Positions 17,966-27,114 of a stretch of DNA of 64,000 bases are shown one piece after another. The position numbers and the translations under genes are program-made. The notes beneath the pieces are model-generated. The model searched no databases and was not told where the DNA came from. It saw only the letters and a list, made by a program, of their open reading frames with translations. Numbering within the stretch: the first letter of the stretch is position 1; every line of letters begins with the position of its first letter. The stretch is from Ktedonobacter racemifer DSM 44963 (GTDB lineage Bacteria; Chloroflexota; Ktedonobacteria; Ktedonobacterales; Ktedonobacteraceae): NCBI RefSeq assembly GCF_000178855.1, contig NZ_ADVG01000003.1:2217317-2281316 (forward strand), written 5' to 3'.

Positions 17966-18350
17966 GCTCTCTTTCTCACTCGACAAATGTAGATACTATA
18001 GTATGTCACATGGTTTCTCATTTGACGAGAGGACAGTTGCTTGCATCACGTCCATGCGATATGATTGACGTCCTTGAAGCGTGTCGCATGGGAGAAAAAT
18101 GCATCAGGTGGTCTCTACCTCTTTTCTGATTAACTCATGTGCGCCATAGTCCACTCGGCCTCATTTTACCAACGTAGTGGCTCATACGCACTCTTTCAAC
18201 AGACCACTTTTCGTATCAGCGAGGTTGCGTAAGATCCTTCAATCTGGGTGCTCATAAGGCCGCCAATCTCTGTGTAGGAGTTCTCTATCGATAGAAAGTA
18301 GAGTGCACATCTGGCTCGTTGAAGTCAGGCACCCATGCTGGAATGGTCTC
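17966..18350. other. Region between KaiC-like gene and kinase remnant
   Basis: No gene. It should hold the promoter of the minus-strand KaiC-like operon; a fragment TATAGTAT (near 17996-18003) close to the start could be part of it, but no confident -35 box was found. Confidence 0.35.
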
Positions 18351-19015
18351 CTACGTGGCGGATACGTGCAAAGGAAGCGAAACTGAGAAGATTGATCCTT
18401 TCCCCTCCTCACTGCTCACCATGATTTCTCCTCCATGATGCTTGATGATCTCATGTGCAATGTATAAGCCCAGACCGAGTCCGGGAACATCGTTCTGCTT
18501 GGACGTATCAACACGATAGAAACGCTCAAAGAGTCGGTCCTGGCGCTCCTTGGGAATGCCAATCCCAGCATCTTGGATGCGCACAAAAGCTCCATCTTGC
18601 ACGGTCTCCAGGGAGATATCCACATGGTCTGCCTGAGGGGAATATTTGATGGCGTTGCTCAACAGGTTGATAAAGACCTGTCCCAGTTTGTCCCAGTCCC
18701 CACTAATTGTCGCATGCGAGGCTCCATGAATCATTAACCTATGGCCTGGGCTCGTCAGTTGTGCCGTTTCAACAATCTCGTTGATCAACGCATCCAGATC
18801 AAAAGGTTCTTTGGCATAGTCCAATCTCCCTACCTGTATTTTGGAGACATCTAACAGATCATTGATCAAGCAGGTCAACGTTCGCACCTGCCCTTCCATT
18901 CGTATGAGCATTTGTTCTGCCATGAAACTATCGTTCTCAGTCAGTTTCTTTCTCAGACGAGAGGATAAGAGCGTCAGGGTAGTCAATGGAGCTTTCAACT
19001 CATGGCTGGCTTGGT
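18351..19015 (-). pseudogene. Histidine kinase, truncated at the phospho-acceptor box
   Basis: The frame covers ASHELKAPLT, the HisKA domain, and a full HATPase (NLLSNAIKYS, DAGIGIP, GLGLGLYIAHEII). Upstream it runs into the MITE-like repeat at 19016 and a TAG stop, and all sensor domains are missing. A TTG at 18996-18998 could start a protein, but then the His box is lost. I treat it as a remnant. Its position before the KaiC-like/receiver operon suggests that it once was the partner kinase. Confidence 0.8.
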
Positions 19016-19123
19016 GTTTAGACTAATTTTGTATGAAGCGGCCTGGGGAGCGGACTGGATCCATTTAGCTATGAATTGTATGAAACCGCTTCCCGTCTGG
19101 CTTTACAAGAATTTAGTCTAAAC
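19016..19123. repeat. MITE-like element (108 bp)
   Basis: Terminal inverted repeats GTTTAGACTAATTTTGTA at the left and GTTTAGACTAAATTCTTGTA (complement) at the right, then GAAGCGG/GGAAGCGG on the inside. No gene. It sits exactly at the truncation point of the kinase remnant. Confidence 0.7.
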
Positions 19124-19210
19124 GCCAATTAAGAGAGAAGAGTCTTTTTATCCAGAGATAAAGCTCCACAGGTTGTCAAAAATGGGACCAACTGCAGAGC
19201 CGAATACCCA

Positions 19211-19753
19211 TCAGGACTGTGGTTCATAGGTGAGCTTGACAATGCCTTTCGAAAAGCTCTTTGTCGCAACAAGCCTCAACGTGGCGGTTTCGCCCTGTCG
19301 GAAGAGCTGCTTTCCTTGCCCGAGAACAAACGGAAAGATCGAGAGACCGAGGGCGTCGAGCAAGTGGTGCTTGAACAATGTCTCAGCGAGAAGGCCATGC
19401 CCATAGATGAGAAGATCGCCTCCTTCTTGCTGCTTGAGTTTGGTCACTTCAGCAAACACATCGCCTCGAACGATGGTTGAGTTATTCCAGTCGGCTTTTT
19501 CCAACGTCGATGAGAAGACATACTTTGGCATGGCATTGATCCTGTCAGCCCACGGGTCGGTGCGTCTGGGCCAAATCTTAGCAAAGCCCTCGTACGTCGT
19601 GCGGCCCATCAACAGCGCGCCGCACGCCAGTGCCTGGTCTAATCCGTCCCGCATATACGCCTCGTCGTCGCGGTATTCAGAAAATCTTGAGATGGCTGCT
19701 CCGGCGTAGACGCCGTCTACCGAGACGAGAGTATATTCGATAATGTTACGCAT
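19211..19753 (-). CDS. Dihydrofolate reductase-family protein (RibD C-terminal type)
   Basis: 180 residues from the ATG at 19753, behind GAAAGGAC. VSVDGVYAG near the start, LLMGRTTYEGFAKIWP, MPKYVFSSTLEKADWNNS and DLLIYGHGLLAETLF are the standard blocks of the YwjB/YyaP-like DHFR-fold proteins, which bind NADPH but usually have no proven folate activity. The protein ends LGQGKQLFRQGE...LVATKSFSKGIVKLTYEP. Complete and of normal length. Its real substrate is unknown. Confidence 0.85.
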   Translation of the reverse strand: MRNIIEYTLVSVDGVYAGAAISRFSEYRDDEAYMRDGLDQALACGALLMGRTTYEGFAKIWPRRTDPWADRINAMPKYVFSSTLEKADWNNSTIVRGDVFAEVTKLKQQEGGDLLIYGHGLLAETLFKHHLLDALGLSIFPFVLGQGKQLFRQGETATLRLVATKSFSKGIVKLTYEPQS

Positions 19754-19997
19754 AAGATGGTGTCCTTTCCTCTTCAAACGAGATGTACGAGAGGTGTCAA
19801 TCACCTTTCACTTATAGGACACCGGCTTGACCCAAAACTCATCGCAAATCAAGGGAAAATATCGGAACAAGAGCGCTTTGAGATCGGCCTCTCAAACAGG
19901 CAAACAGAGAGAAGGAGTCGCCTGAGAGGCGAGTTCAGTGTCGGGAATGAACCAGGATTCGTCTGTTATCCCATGTTCTCGTTATCTCAAAACCAAC

Positions 19998-20117
19998 CAG
20001 CCTGTTGGAAAAGTCCCAAAAACCTCATCATTTTATTCCGGGGCCGCGAAATTTGAGCGTAAATAGAAGTATGATGGCCTGATATACTCATCCATCAATG
20101 ACTTTTTCAACAGGCTG
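19998..20117. repeat. MITE-like element (120 bp)
   Basis: Terminal inverted repeats of 17 bp with one mismatch: CAGCCTGTTGGAAAAGT at 19998-20014 and ACTTTTTCAACAGGCTG at 20101-20117. Such CAGCCTGTTGAAAAAGT ends are known from full-size IS elements, so this is probably their non-autonomous derivative. Confidence 0.65.
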
Positions 20118-20401
20118 TGCCGTTTCATGAGATAGCCAAACGCCCAAAAGCCTCGGGTTCTTGCCCTCGGCTTCATGTGTCTCATAACTTGTTGTATTGG
20201 GTCAAAACCCATCTCAAAAACAGCATCTCAAAACATGCCTTTCTCGACGGAAAACGGGAGACAGAAATGGTAGTAAAAGCGAAGAGTGGTTCATACACAA
20301 CTTTGGTGAAATGGTGTTTGCTTGCTTTTTCTCCAGTTGAGAGGGAAGGGGAAATTCGCCATAGCTCGCCTGACTCCGTACCTTTTCGTGGAACTTGGCC
20401 A

Positions 20402-20446
20402 TTTGAGGGGCGCTCTGCCCACTTGCTCAGGTGGAGTGCCCCTCAA
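20402..20446. repeat. Hairpin TTGAGGGGC ... GCCCCTCAA
   Basis: An inverted repeat with a long internal loop close to the orphan right end at 20459. Probably debris of an IS200/IS605-type element. Confidence 0.35.
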
Positions 20447-20458
20447 AGGACAAGGGAT

Positions 20459-20520
20459 GCTTACAGAAAACCGAGCGAGAAAGCCCCGGTCATTGATGCC
20501 GGGGAGGTCTCAGTTAGGGG
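20459..20520 (+). repeat. Orphan tnpB-element end (possible guide-RNA scaffold)
   Basis: ACAGAAAACCGAGCGAGAAA followed by GCCCCGGTCATTGATGCCGGGG and AGGTCTCAGT. The first part recurs at 55757-55802; the last part matches the DNA just behind the frameshifted tnpB at 57589 (GCCGGGGAGGTTTCAGT, minus strand). No tnpB lies beside it, so it is a stray end. The rest of 20118-20458 contains no gene; AAGCCTCGGGTTCTTGCCCTCGG-like DNA near 20150 looks like another end of this type. Confidence 0.5.
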
Positions 20521-21125
20521 TGAGAGTCAGAACTGGGTGCCTCATGCGTATATCCGTCTTTGACTCCTTCCAGGAAGTTCTTGAGAGCTTCATCAGGGTG
20601 CTCTGCATAAAGAGAGATATTGCGAATCCATGTGCCGTACCGTTGACCCAGCTTCGTCCAGTAGCTAGCGGGCAAGTCCAGAGGAATAAGCCCTTCTTTT
20701 AAAAAAGCAGACAGTTCTTCCTTGACGAAAGGGAACCCTGGTCCCTTTGGCAGATCCCACTTGGATGGTTCGTCGAATGGTCGTGCACTTTCATCAACGG
20801 CATATCCACCTGCCACCACATATCCTTCATACTCTTTTCCCCGCAATCTATAGACATGGTATCGTGAAGGCAGCGAACCACCTAATAACTGGCAAACGCT
20901 GTCAACCTGTTCTGGAAGAGCGAGATCCATCGTCAACCCCATGAAGTCTGCGGGAAGTTGCAGATAGGCAACCGACCAAAAGAGCACATCAATGCGGGGT
21001 AGAGGGCATGTGTCCCCAGAACTCGGAGACATAGAGGGGTTAGCCAGAAAGAGTAATTGATTGAATGTGGGAGTGTAGTTCCACAGTTCAAAGTATCGCT
21101 GCGGGTAGTCGATGAGAGCAGCCAT
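20514..21125 (-). CDS. Hypothetical protein
   Basis: 203 residues from the ATG at 21125 with a strong AGGAGGAG. No membrane segment or signal peptide. Many aromatic residues, alternating loops and short helices; segments such as YHVYRLRGKEYEGYVVAGGYAVDESARPFDEP look globular. I recognise no family. It is a single gene in a region of IS debris. Confidence 0.7.
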   Translation of the reverse strand: MAALIDYPQRYFELWNYTPTFNQLLFLANPSMSPSSGDTCPLPRIDVLFWSVAYLQLPADFMGLTMDLALPEQVDSVCQLLGGSLPSRYHVYRLRGKEYEGYVVAGGYAVDESARPFDEPSKWDLPKGPGFPFVKEELSAFLKEGLIPLDLPASYWTKLGQRYGTWIRNISLYAEHPDEALKNFLEGVKDGYTHEAPSSDSHP

Positions 21126-21286
21126 GGTTTCTCCTCCTGTGATGCTGGTGGTGCGCACGTCACAACAGCAGAGAGCCTGGGAACAGTCCTCTGCAGCAGC
21201 CGGTTGTCCCCTATGATAGCGGAGGTGCTGGTCAAAAACACCGTCTCTTTGGGCGATGCTTTTTCCTTCATTTTCAGGTATACTTT

Positions 21287-21812
21287 TTAGAAAGCGTAAA
21301 GCATGCGCTGGCGGAGCAAGGGGAAGCTGGCGCGACCATATCCCTGGCGCTTGATCAGCTTGAGCTTGTTCACGAAGCCTTCCACCTGTCCATTGTTCTG
21401 TGAAAGAGTCAGACCTGCCACCACCGCTGCTTTATCCCGTTCGATCCCTTGGATGAAGCTCTGAATTTCCCGGATCTGGCTTGCTCTGGCGCTCTCAAGC
21501 CAAGCGTCAAGCCGCTCTCCGGTACGTGTGCGTAGCATCTGGGCAAACTGCTGAACCAGGCGGTAGGCCTGCTCGATCTCTGGATCGAATTGCTGGAGTG
21601 TGGTGAGTGTTTCTTGTTCATCGATCGAAAGTGCTTCAGGCTGACGAAGAAAGAGGAAAGCCGCAGACTTCGAGGAGAGAGGAGTTGAAGAGAGAGGGCA
21701 TGCTTTTGCAGCGTTCTTCTTCCCTCCTGGAAGTAAGCGAAGCAACTGGTCACGCACTGACTGATACGATTGAGTGTAGCCACGGTCCAACAGTTCCCGA
21801 TATGGGATTGAC
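21287..21812 (-). pseudogene. ISL3-family transposase remnant (C-terminal part)
   Basis: About 170 residues ending in NGQVEGFVNKLKLIKRQGYG followed by RASFPLLRQRM, the typical C-terminal end of ISL3-family transposases. The frame stops upstream with TAA near 21813, and the catalytic Asp region is missing. No IS ends were found around it. Confidence 0.8.
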
Positions 21813-22413
21813 CCGCTTTAGAAGAGTACTTGAAGCGAAGAGAAGAAGGCGAGTATCTCTTCTTTCACAGTGGAAGCACAAGTCGAACAAAAAACCTTGA
21901 TTGTTATCTGCACGGGTGAGAGTTACTTCGTCAGTTTGAAATACTATATCCAGCCCTGGTGTCCGCGATGTTGGTGGAAGCCATCACTTGATGGCTTGAG
22001 CAGGGAAGACCCTACACGCCAAAGGAGATGGCCAGGCGTAGTTCCCTGCTTGCCTCCGCACTGTTCAAGGAAGCCAGTACCTGGCAATAACAGTTGTGCG
22101 CACCTGAGAGCGTGTTTGCTTCTCATCATTACGCCAGCCGCCAGAGCGAAAGTCACTGTAACAGCGTGCTCTATCATATGAACTGCAGAGATTGATGAGA
22201 TCAGTTGCCGCTTTCATCTTCTCGCTCTACGTTTGCATACATAGGAGAATGCCGCTTTCATGAGAAGCAAACACGCTCTCAGCCATCATTCATCTCCGTG
22301 TCCTCAACCTCTTCAATACAACAGGATGTTGTTGCCATACCTCTATGACGGGTAGATGGAATACTAGGGGTGCTGGTTTTACTTCCAGTAGTTGGATCTT
22401 CAAAAGAATAGCC
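21813..22413. other. Gene-free stretch before lacI-type gene
   Basis: About 600 bases without a convincing gene. It lies between the transposase remnant and the promoter of the LacI-type regulator. A local palindrome GCCATCACTTGATGGC is at about 21969-21984. Confidence 0.4.
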
Positions 22414-22442
22414 TTGACATACTTATTATTTCTAAGTAATCT
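22414..22442 (+). promoter_or_regulatory. Probable promoter of the lacI-type gene
   Basis: TTGACA at 22414-22419 and TAATCT at 22437-22442 with 17 bases between them; the start codon is 59 bases further on. Confidence 0.5.
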
Positions 22443-22500
22443 TGTACAATAGAGTTACGCAATCGATTTCCCAATATTTTTTGCTCACGAGGAGCGTGAA

Positions 22501-23535
22501 ATGGCCATTGTGAGGATGCGAGATGTGGCGGCTCATGCTGGCGTTAGTATCTCGACAGTCTCGAAGATTCTGAGTGGCAGTGCCGCGGCTCATCAGATTC
22601 CAACACACACGATTGAGCGTGTGCGGCGTTCGGCTTCACAGCTTGGCTATATTCCAAATGCCGTTGCTCGTAATTTGCGTACTCAGCGCACTCGTGAGAT
22701 TGGGATTGTGTTGGGCCAGGAGACGTATCCGGCGGCGGCGGCGCTGACTTTAGATGGAGCTTTTCTGATCGGGCTGATGGAGGCGGTGGCCACGTATGAT
22801 CTGCCGGGAATGGTTGTCTATCCACGGGAGAGGAGCAGTTCGATCGCGGATGTGGCTCGCTATCTGGATGGACGCATTGAGGGTTTGCTGGTGCGCTCGT
22901 CTACGCCACACCATGAGGAACTTTTGTTGAGTCTGCTCGCACGCTCTCCACTTCCAGTGGTGGCGGTGTGGACGCAGGAGGTTCCAGATACCGTTGGCTT
23001 TGTTGATGTGGATCATCGCGCGGGCGCTTATCAAGCGGTTCGGCATCTGTTGGATCTTGGTCATCGGCGTATTGCGTATGTGGAGCCATCACCGGTATTT
23101 GAGCATCCACATTTCCTGGCTCGTTTCCAGGGCTATGAGCAGGCGTTGCGCGAGGCTCAGGCGATGTTCCAGCCTGAATGGCATGTGATTGGTATCGAGC
23201 AGGAGAAGATTGAGCGGTTGTTGCAGCTACCAGATGCCGTCACCGCGATTTTTACGCCCAATGATATGACGGCAGGTGCGGTGGCGAGTATCCTGCATGC
23301 GCTGCATTGGCGTATTCCCGGTGACATCTCACTGGTGGGATTCGATGATATCGCTCATGCAGATCTGATCGCGGGTGGTTTGACGACGGTTCATCAACCG
23401 ATCCTGGAGATCAGCATGCAGGCGGTTCGTAATCTGACTGCTCTGATTGGTGGAACCCCGGCTGTTGAGTGCCGCACGGTTCTCTCGACGAGCCTGATCG
23501 TCAGGAATTCGTCCGCTCCACCTGCCACCAGGTAA
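22501..23535 (+). CDS. LacI-family transcriptional regulator
   Basis: 344 residues. The N-terminal helix-turn-helix reads MRDVAAHAGVSISTVSKIL and the hinge helix follows in GYIPNAVARNLRTQRT. The rest is the periplasmic-binding-protein-like sensor (IGIVLGQ, VDVDHRAGAYQAVRHLLDLG, HRRIAYV, AIFTPNDMTAGAV, ISLVGFDDIAHADLI). Length and motif order are normal. GAGGAGCGTGAA just before the ATG serves as ribosome binding site. The next gene downstream is a secreted GH5 enzyme, so the effector is likely a plant-polysaccharide sugar; this is inferred from position. Confidence 0.92.
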   Translation: MAIVRMRDVAAHAGVSISTVSKILSGSAAAHQIPTHTIERVRRSASQLGYIPNAVARNLRTQRTREIGIVLGQETYPAAAALTLDGAFLIGLMEAVATYDLPGMVVYPRERSSSIADVARYLDGRIEGLLVRSSTPHHEELLLSLLARSPLPVVAVWTQEVPDTVGFVDVDHRAGAYQAVRHLLDLGHRRIAYVEPSPVFEHPHFLARFQGYEQALREAQAMFQPEWHVIGIEQEKIERLLQLPDAVTAIFTPNDMTAGAVASILHALHWRIPGDISLVGFDDIAHADLIAGGLTTVHQPILEISMQAVRNLTALIGGTPAVECRTVLSTSLIVRNSSAPPATR

Positions 23536-23599
23536 TCGTGTGGGGGGGGATGGAGCCACATATTTATAGGCGGGTGGCTACCCACACGATTACCTGGTG
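23526..23599 (+). terminator. Long hairpin overlapping the lacI-type stop codon
   Basis: A perfect 19-bp stem (23526-23544 with 23581-23599, arm CACCAGGTAATCGTGTGGG) with a second stem AGCCAC/GTGGCT inside the loop. The stop codon TAA lies inside the left arm. TTTGTTTTG follows, so it can act as a terminator between lacI and GH5 genes. It could also protect the mRNA end. Confidence 0.65.
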
Positions 23600-23782
23600 T
23601 TTGTTTTGAAAGGAGGATGTTGATAGCCACAAGTAGGTAAGTTTTTTTGCTGCATAGGCCTCTAGCAGGTTTTCAGTACATAAAATTTCATTACTTTCCC
23701 AATCCATGCGCTCTATGATGAGCTGATAGATGGACTGATTTCAAGGAGTGAAGGAGATATTTTGATATATCTTCAGTCTACA

Positions 23783-23801
23783 GGACACATTGATGGTGTC
23801 C
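23783..23801. promoter_or_regulatory. Possible operator before the GH5 gene
   Basis: GGACACATTGATGGTGTCC, an inverted repeat of 6 bp arms with a 7-base centre, just upstream of the AAAAGGAGT ribosome binding site of the GH5 gene. A LacI-type dimer could bind it, but LacI operators normally have a central CG, which is absent here, so the call is weak. Confidence 0.25.
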
Positions 23802-23825
23802 GATCTAAAAGGAGTATGAAATAGT

Positions 23826-24863
23826 ATGTTTCAGCAGCGTAAAATGCGACTCGCGTGTGTGATGGGAGCAGCCCTGATGCTGGCTATGCTTTTCATAACG
23901 CAAGCGGTCAATATGCCAACCGCACATGCGTCTCAAGGCAATATCGTTACACCTGACCAGTTTCATGGCGTGAACTGGGCTGACCCACGAGATAACTTCG
24001 CCAATGATGCGGTGGTTCCTTCAGGCCTCTCGGTCTTGGACAATTATGCTGTGACTTATGCAAAAGCGCGCGCGATTATCAAAGGGTTCGCGACGAATCT
24101 CAGCGCGAACACGGTGAGACTGCCGATCAATCCATATACCGTGAATGGCCAGTTCTGGAATGCGTATACTGGCGCGATCAAAGCCGCTACGGACCAGGGC
24201 TTCAAGGTGATCTTGAGCTACTGGGAGGGCACCGGTTCGTTCCAGGACGGCAAGATTGACGATCTGACAACCTTCTGGCAAATGTGGAAAACGGTCACCA
24301 ACAAGTATCATAGCAACAAACTGGTCTACTACGAGCCGATGAACGAGCCACATGGCTACAGCGATAGCGAATGGACCAACATCGTCGTTCAGTGGATCAA
24401 CAATTATCCCTTAGTCTCCAGAAGCCAGATCTTTGTGAGCGGCGCTGGCTATAATGACCATGTTACCTCTGTCTGCGCGGACAGCCGCTTAGACGGAACC
24501 TTCGTCTCTCTCCACAACTATGGCTTCTGGAATCCTAACCAGATAAGCTACGACGCCTGGATCAATGATTTCAAGGCCCGTATTGGCTCCTGCGCCTATC
24601 GTACCGTCGTTGATGAGTGGGGAGCTCCAATGACTTCAGGATGGGACTACAATGGTCCGATCAATAATAACGGCTATATCGCCTATGTTCAGGCTGGCAC
24701 GGACCTCATGCGCTCCTGGCATCTGGGCTCGGTGTACTGGCCCGGACTGCGCAATGGCGATGGCTATAGCATGGAAACGCTCAATGGTAGCGGTACCGAT
24801 CTCACGCTTACTAACAATAATGCTTCAGGCGTGAGTCGCCTCAAACACTCTTACGGTCTCTAA
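23826..24863 (+). CDS. Secreted glycoside hydrolase family 5 enzyme (cellulase-like)
   Basis: 345 residues with a typical signal peptide (basic start, hydrophobic 12-28, likely cut after AHA at about 36). The catalytic domain follows directly: GVNWADP, NTVRLPINPY, the acid/base Glu174 in EPMNEPHGY and the nucleophile Glu264 in VVDEWGAPM, with SVYWPGLRNGDGYSME closing the barrel. No carbohydrate-binding module. GH5 enzymes cut beta-1,4-linked glucans or mannans; which one cannot be told. It acts outside the cell. It is preceded by AAAAGGAGT and by a LacI-type regulator on the same strand. Confidence 0.9.
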   Translation: MFQQRKMRLACVMGAALMLAMLFITQAVNMPTAHASQGNIVTPDQFHGVNWADPRDNFANDAVVPSGLSVLDNYAVTYAKARAIIKGFATNLSANTVRLPINPYTVNGQFWNAYTGAIKAATDQGFKVILSYWEGTGSFQDGKIDDLTTFWQMWKTVTNKYHSNKLVYYEPMNEPHGYSDSEWTNIVVQWINNYPLVSRSQIFVSGAGYNDHVTSVCADSRLDGTFVSLHNYGFWNPNQISYDAWINDFKARIGSCAYRTVVDEWGAPMTSGWDYNGPINNNGYIAYVQAGTDLMRSWHLGSVYWPGLRNGDGYSMETLNGSGTDLTLTNNNASGVSRLKHSYGL

Positions 24864-24911
24864 TAATCCTACTGGTTCTCCCGCAGAAATAGTGCTCGGC
24901 AATATCAGGAT

Positions 24912-24950
24912 ATGTAACCTCTGTTCGTAGAAAAGAGGTTACATATTTTT
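24912..24950 (+). terminator. Intrinsic terminator of the GH5 gene
   Basis: An 11-bp perfect stem, ATGTAACCTCT with its complement (24912-24922 and 24934-24944), followed by ATTTTT. Confidence 0.85.
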
Positions 24951-25250
24951 AACAGACAAGGCTGTTTTCAATGGCTGCTCTTTCTTTTTAGCTTCCTCGT
25001 TTTCTGATCACGAATATTACTCATATCGATGGCTAGTGCAGAAAAACAAGAGGTGTTAGGGAAAGGGGGCGCAGGGGTTTCCCCTGCCCACGACATGCGC
25101 AATGAGATTGTAGAAGAGCTTGTCTGGGCTCTCAGGGATGAATGGTAACTGAAGGTCGCTCCGCGTCTCTGAGAAAAGGGGATCGCCAGGCTCCTGCCCA
25201 GAACGGAGAGCGTAGCTGAAACCTGTTGCTTTGGCGCAGATCAGTGGTGA
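24951..25250. other. Gene-free stretch
   Basis: 300 bases between the GH5 terminator and the NUDIX remnant. No gene, repeat or promoter was recognised. Confidence 0.4.
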
Positions 25251-25620
25251 TCACTGCGTCGATAAAGCACTGGTCACCATTTGCACACGCCCATTGTGAG
25301 CAGAGCAGCAGTACTCCTGCGATTGTTGCTCAGCCAGCATCATGGGCAAAAAGTGGGGGATATTATTCACAACCAGGGGATTATTCTGATCACACACCCA
25401 GTCTAACACCTTCCAGGACAGGACGCCTTCCTCTGTGACACGATCAGGCCAGAGCGGATAATCAGGAGTCAGGCGCGCCAGAAAGGCGTACATGCCCATA
25501 CGTGCTCCGGTGAGATCCGTCGAGACCGGCCAGCTAACCAGTCCGGCAAAACGTACGACCTCCGCCTGGTGCAGATCCAGACCAGCCTCTTCCATGACTT
25601 CCCCTGACAAAAGAGGGATT
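25251..25620 (-). pseudogene. NUDIX hydrolase remnant
   Basis: The frame reads GEVMEEAGLD, the second half of the Nudix box (EExGxx), and continues as a NUDIX fold to a stop at 25251. The first half of the box with the REx7 part and the whole N-terminus are absent; the frame meets an unrelated GNAT gene fragment on the opposite strand at about 25620. So the gene is decapitated and the catalytic site incomplete. Confidence 0.7.
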
Positions 25621-25950
25621 AGGTGATGGAGCGTCCCTGCAAATTCTTGAGATGCGTCATGCTCCTGAGTTTCTTGCATTTGTTGCTGAGAATCGTGTTT
25701 ACCTTGCTGAATGGCTGGGCTGGGGCATAACTATACGGACCTTGGAGGATGCGCAGAATTTCATCAAACGCGGCCTCACACGCTTCTGCGATGACGGTAT
25801 TCCCTGGGTGGGGATCTGGCTCAATGGGCGTATGGTTGGTGGTATTCTGCTCCAATTTTCCGTAGCAAATGTGTGCATGCACCCATTCACCGGGAATTTT
25901 GTTGTTACTGTTTCATCCGTAGGTGCCTGAAGGCCGGAGCCTTTTTGGTC

Positions 25951-27114
25951 TTACCCCGCGTCCGCAGTCAAGTTTACGTCGTCGCCTGAGCCAATATCGT
26001 CGACGGCTTGATCAATCAGCCCGATCAAGCGCAGGGCCTCGTGCAAGACGTTAAGAGATGCGTTATGATCTCTATCCTGCTCAAACTGATGATACGCACA
26101 GGTGGGGTTTTGACATAGGAAAACGCGATCAGACACCTCCATGTCTTCCCACTTCCAACCGCACGCGTGGCAGGTCTTACTGGAGGGGAAGAAGCGCCCC
26201 ACCTTTTGAACCTGTCCACCGCGCTGCTCCACCTTCGCATTGAGCAGGTTCAAAAGTTTGCCAAGTGCGGCATCAGAGAACGAGCGGGCAAGCTTGCGAT
26301 TCTTGAGGAATCCCTTGAGATTGAGATCTTCAATCCCGACCATTCCATAGCAATTGGCAAGTCTGGTGGTCAGTTTGTGGAGCACATCATCTCGCAGGCA
26401 CGTAATGCGGTAATGAAGTCGTGCGACTTGTCTGCGAGCTTTCTCGCGGTTTTTTGATCCTTTGACCCGTCTATGGAGGCATTTGTTCGCCTGACGAAGT
26501 TTCCCCAGCGCTGTTTTGAGGAACGCTTGGTTCTCGTATCCCTCGGCGGTGCTCAGGGTCACCAGTCGGTTCAGGCCCACATCAATACCTACGGCTGCTT
26601 GCCTTTTTTCAGGGAGTTCATCCGGCAGTTCAATGGTAAGACTTACAAACCACCAGTCAGCCGTTTTCGTGATCCGTGCGCCTGTCAACTTTCCTTGAAA
26701 GCGCAGGTTTTCTGCCATATTCACCCATCCGAGCTTGGGAACCCAGATGCGATGATCGCCCAGTTCCAATTGATCGTTGGCGAGATAGAAGCTGGGTTTG
26801 CTTCGTTTCTTGCTCTTGAACCTCGGGCGGCGAGCACGACCTTCAAAGAACGCCGTGAACGCCTTCCCCAGCTCCAGAATCGGTTGATCTGAGGCATTCT
26901 TCGTGACTTCCCAGGTCCAGGGGAAGTGCTCCCGCCGGATCTCGTTGAATTGCTTCTTGAGCTTCAAGGCCGTGGGTTTCTTCCCAGCCTCATATTGGCG
27001 ATTCCACTCGGCCAGCGCCCAGTTCCATACAAAGCGGCTGGTTCCTGCGGCCTTTACAAAGTAATTGACTTGCTCAGGAGTGGGATGGAGCCGGATCTTG
27101 TGCGCTTTGATCAT
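25951..27114 (-). CDS. tnpB: TnpB, RNA-guided nuclease of the IS607 element
   Basis: 387 residues from ATG 27114 (MIKAHKIRLHPTPEQ, the usual TnpB start). The N-terminal WNWALAEWNRQYE part, the RuvC Asp in VGIDVGLNRLVTLST, the Glu in VGIEDLNLKG, the Cys pairs CHACGW and CQNPTC, and the last Asp in DRDHNASLNVLHEAL are all present and the frame is unbroken. Its start overlaps the end of tnpA by ~40 bp. About nine in ten residues match the solitary TnpB at 28741-29904. Likely an active nuclease guided by RNA from the right end behind it (25858-25950). Confidence 0.92.
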   Translation of the reverse strand: MIKAHKIRLHPTPEQVNYFVKAAGTSRFVWNWALAEWNRQYEAGKKPTALKLKKQFNEIRREHFPWTWEVTKNASDQPILELGKAFTAFFEGRARRPRFKSKKRSKPSFYLANDQLELGDHRIWVPKLGWVNMAENLRFQGKLTGARITKTADWWFVSLTIELPDELPEKRQAAVGIDVGLNRLVTLSTAEGYENQAFLKTALGKLRQANKCLHRRVKGSKNREKARRQVARLHYRITCLRDDVLHKLTTRLANCYGMVGIEDLNLKGFLKNRKLARSFSDAALGKLLNLLNAKVEQRGGQVQKVGRFFPSSKTCHACGWKWEDMEVSDRVFLCQNPTCAYHQFEQDRDHNASLNVLHEALRLIGLIDQAVDDIGSGDDVNLTADAG

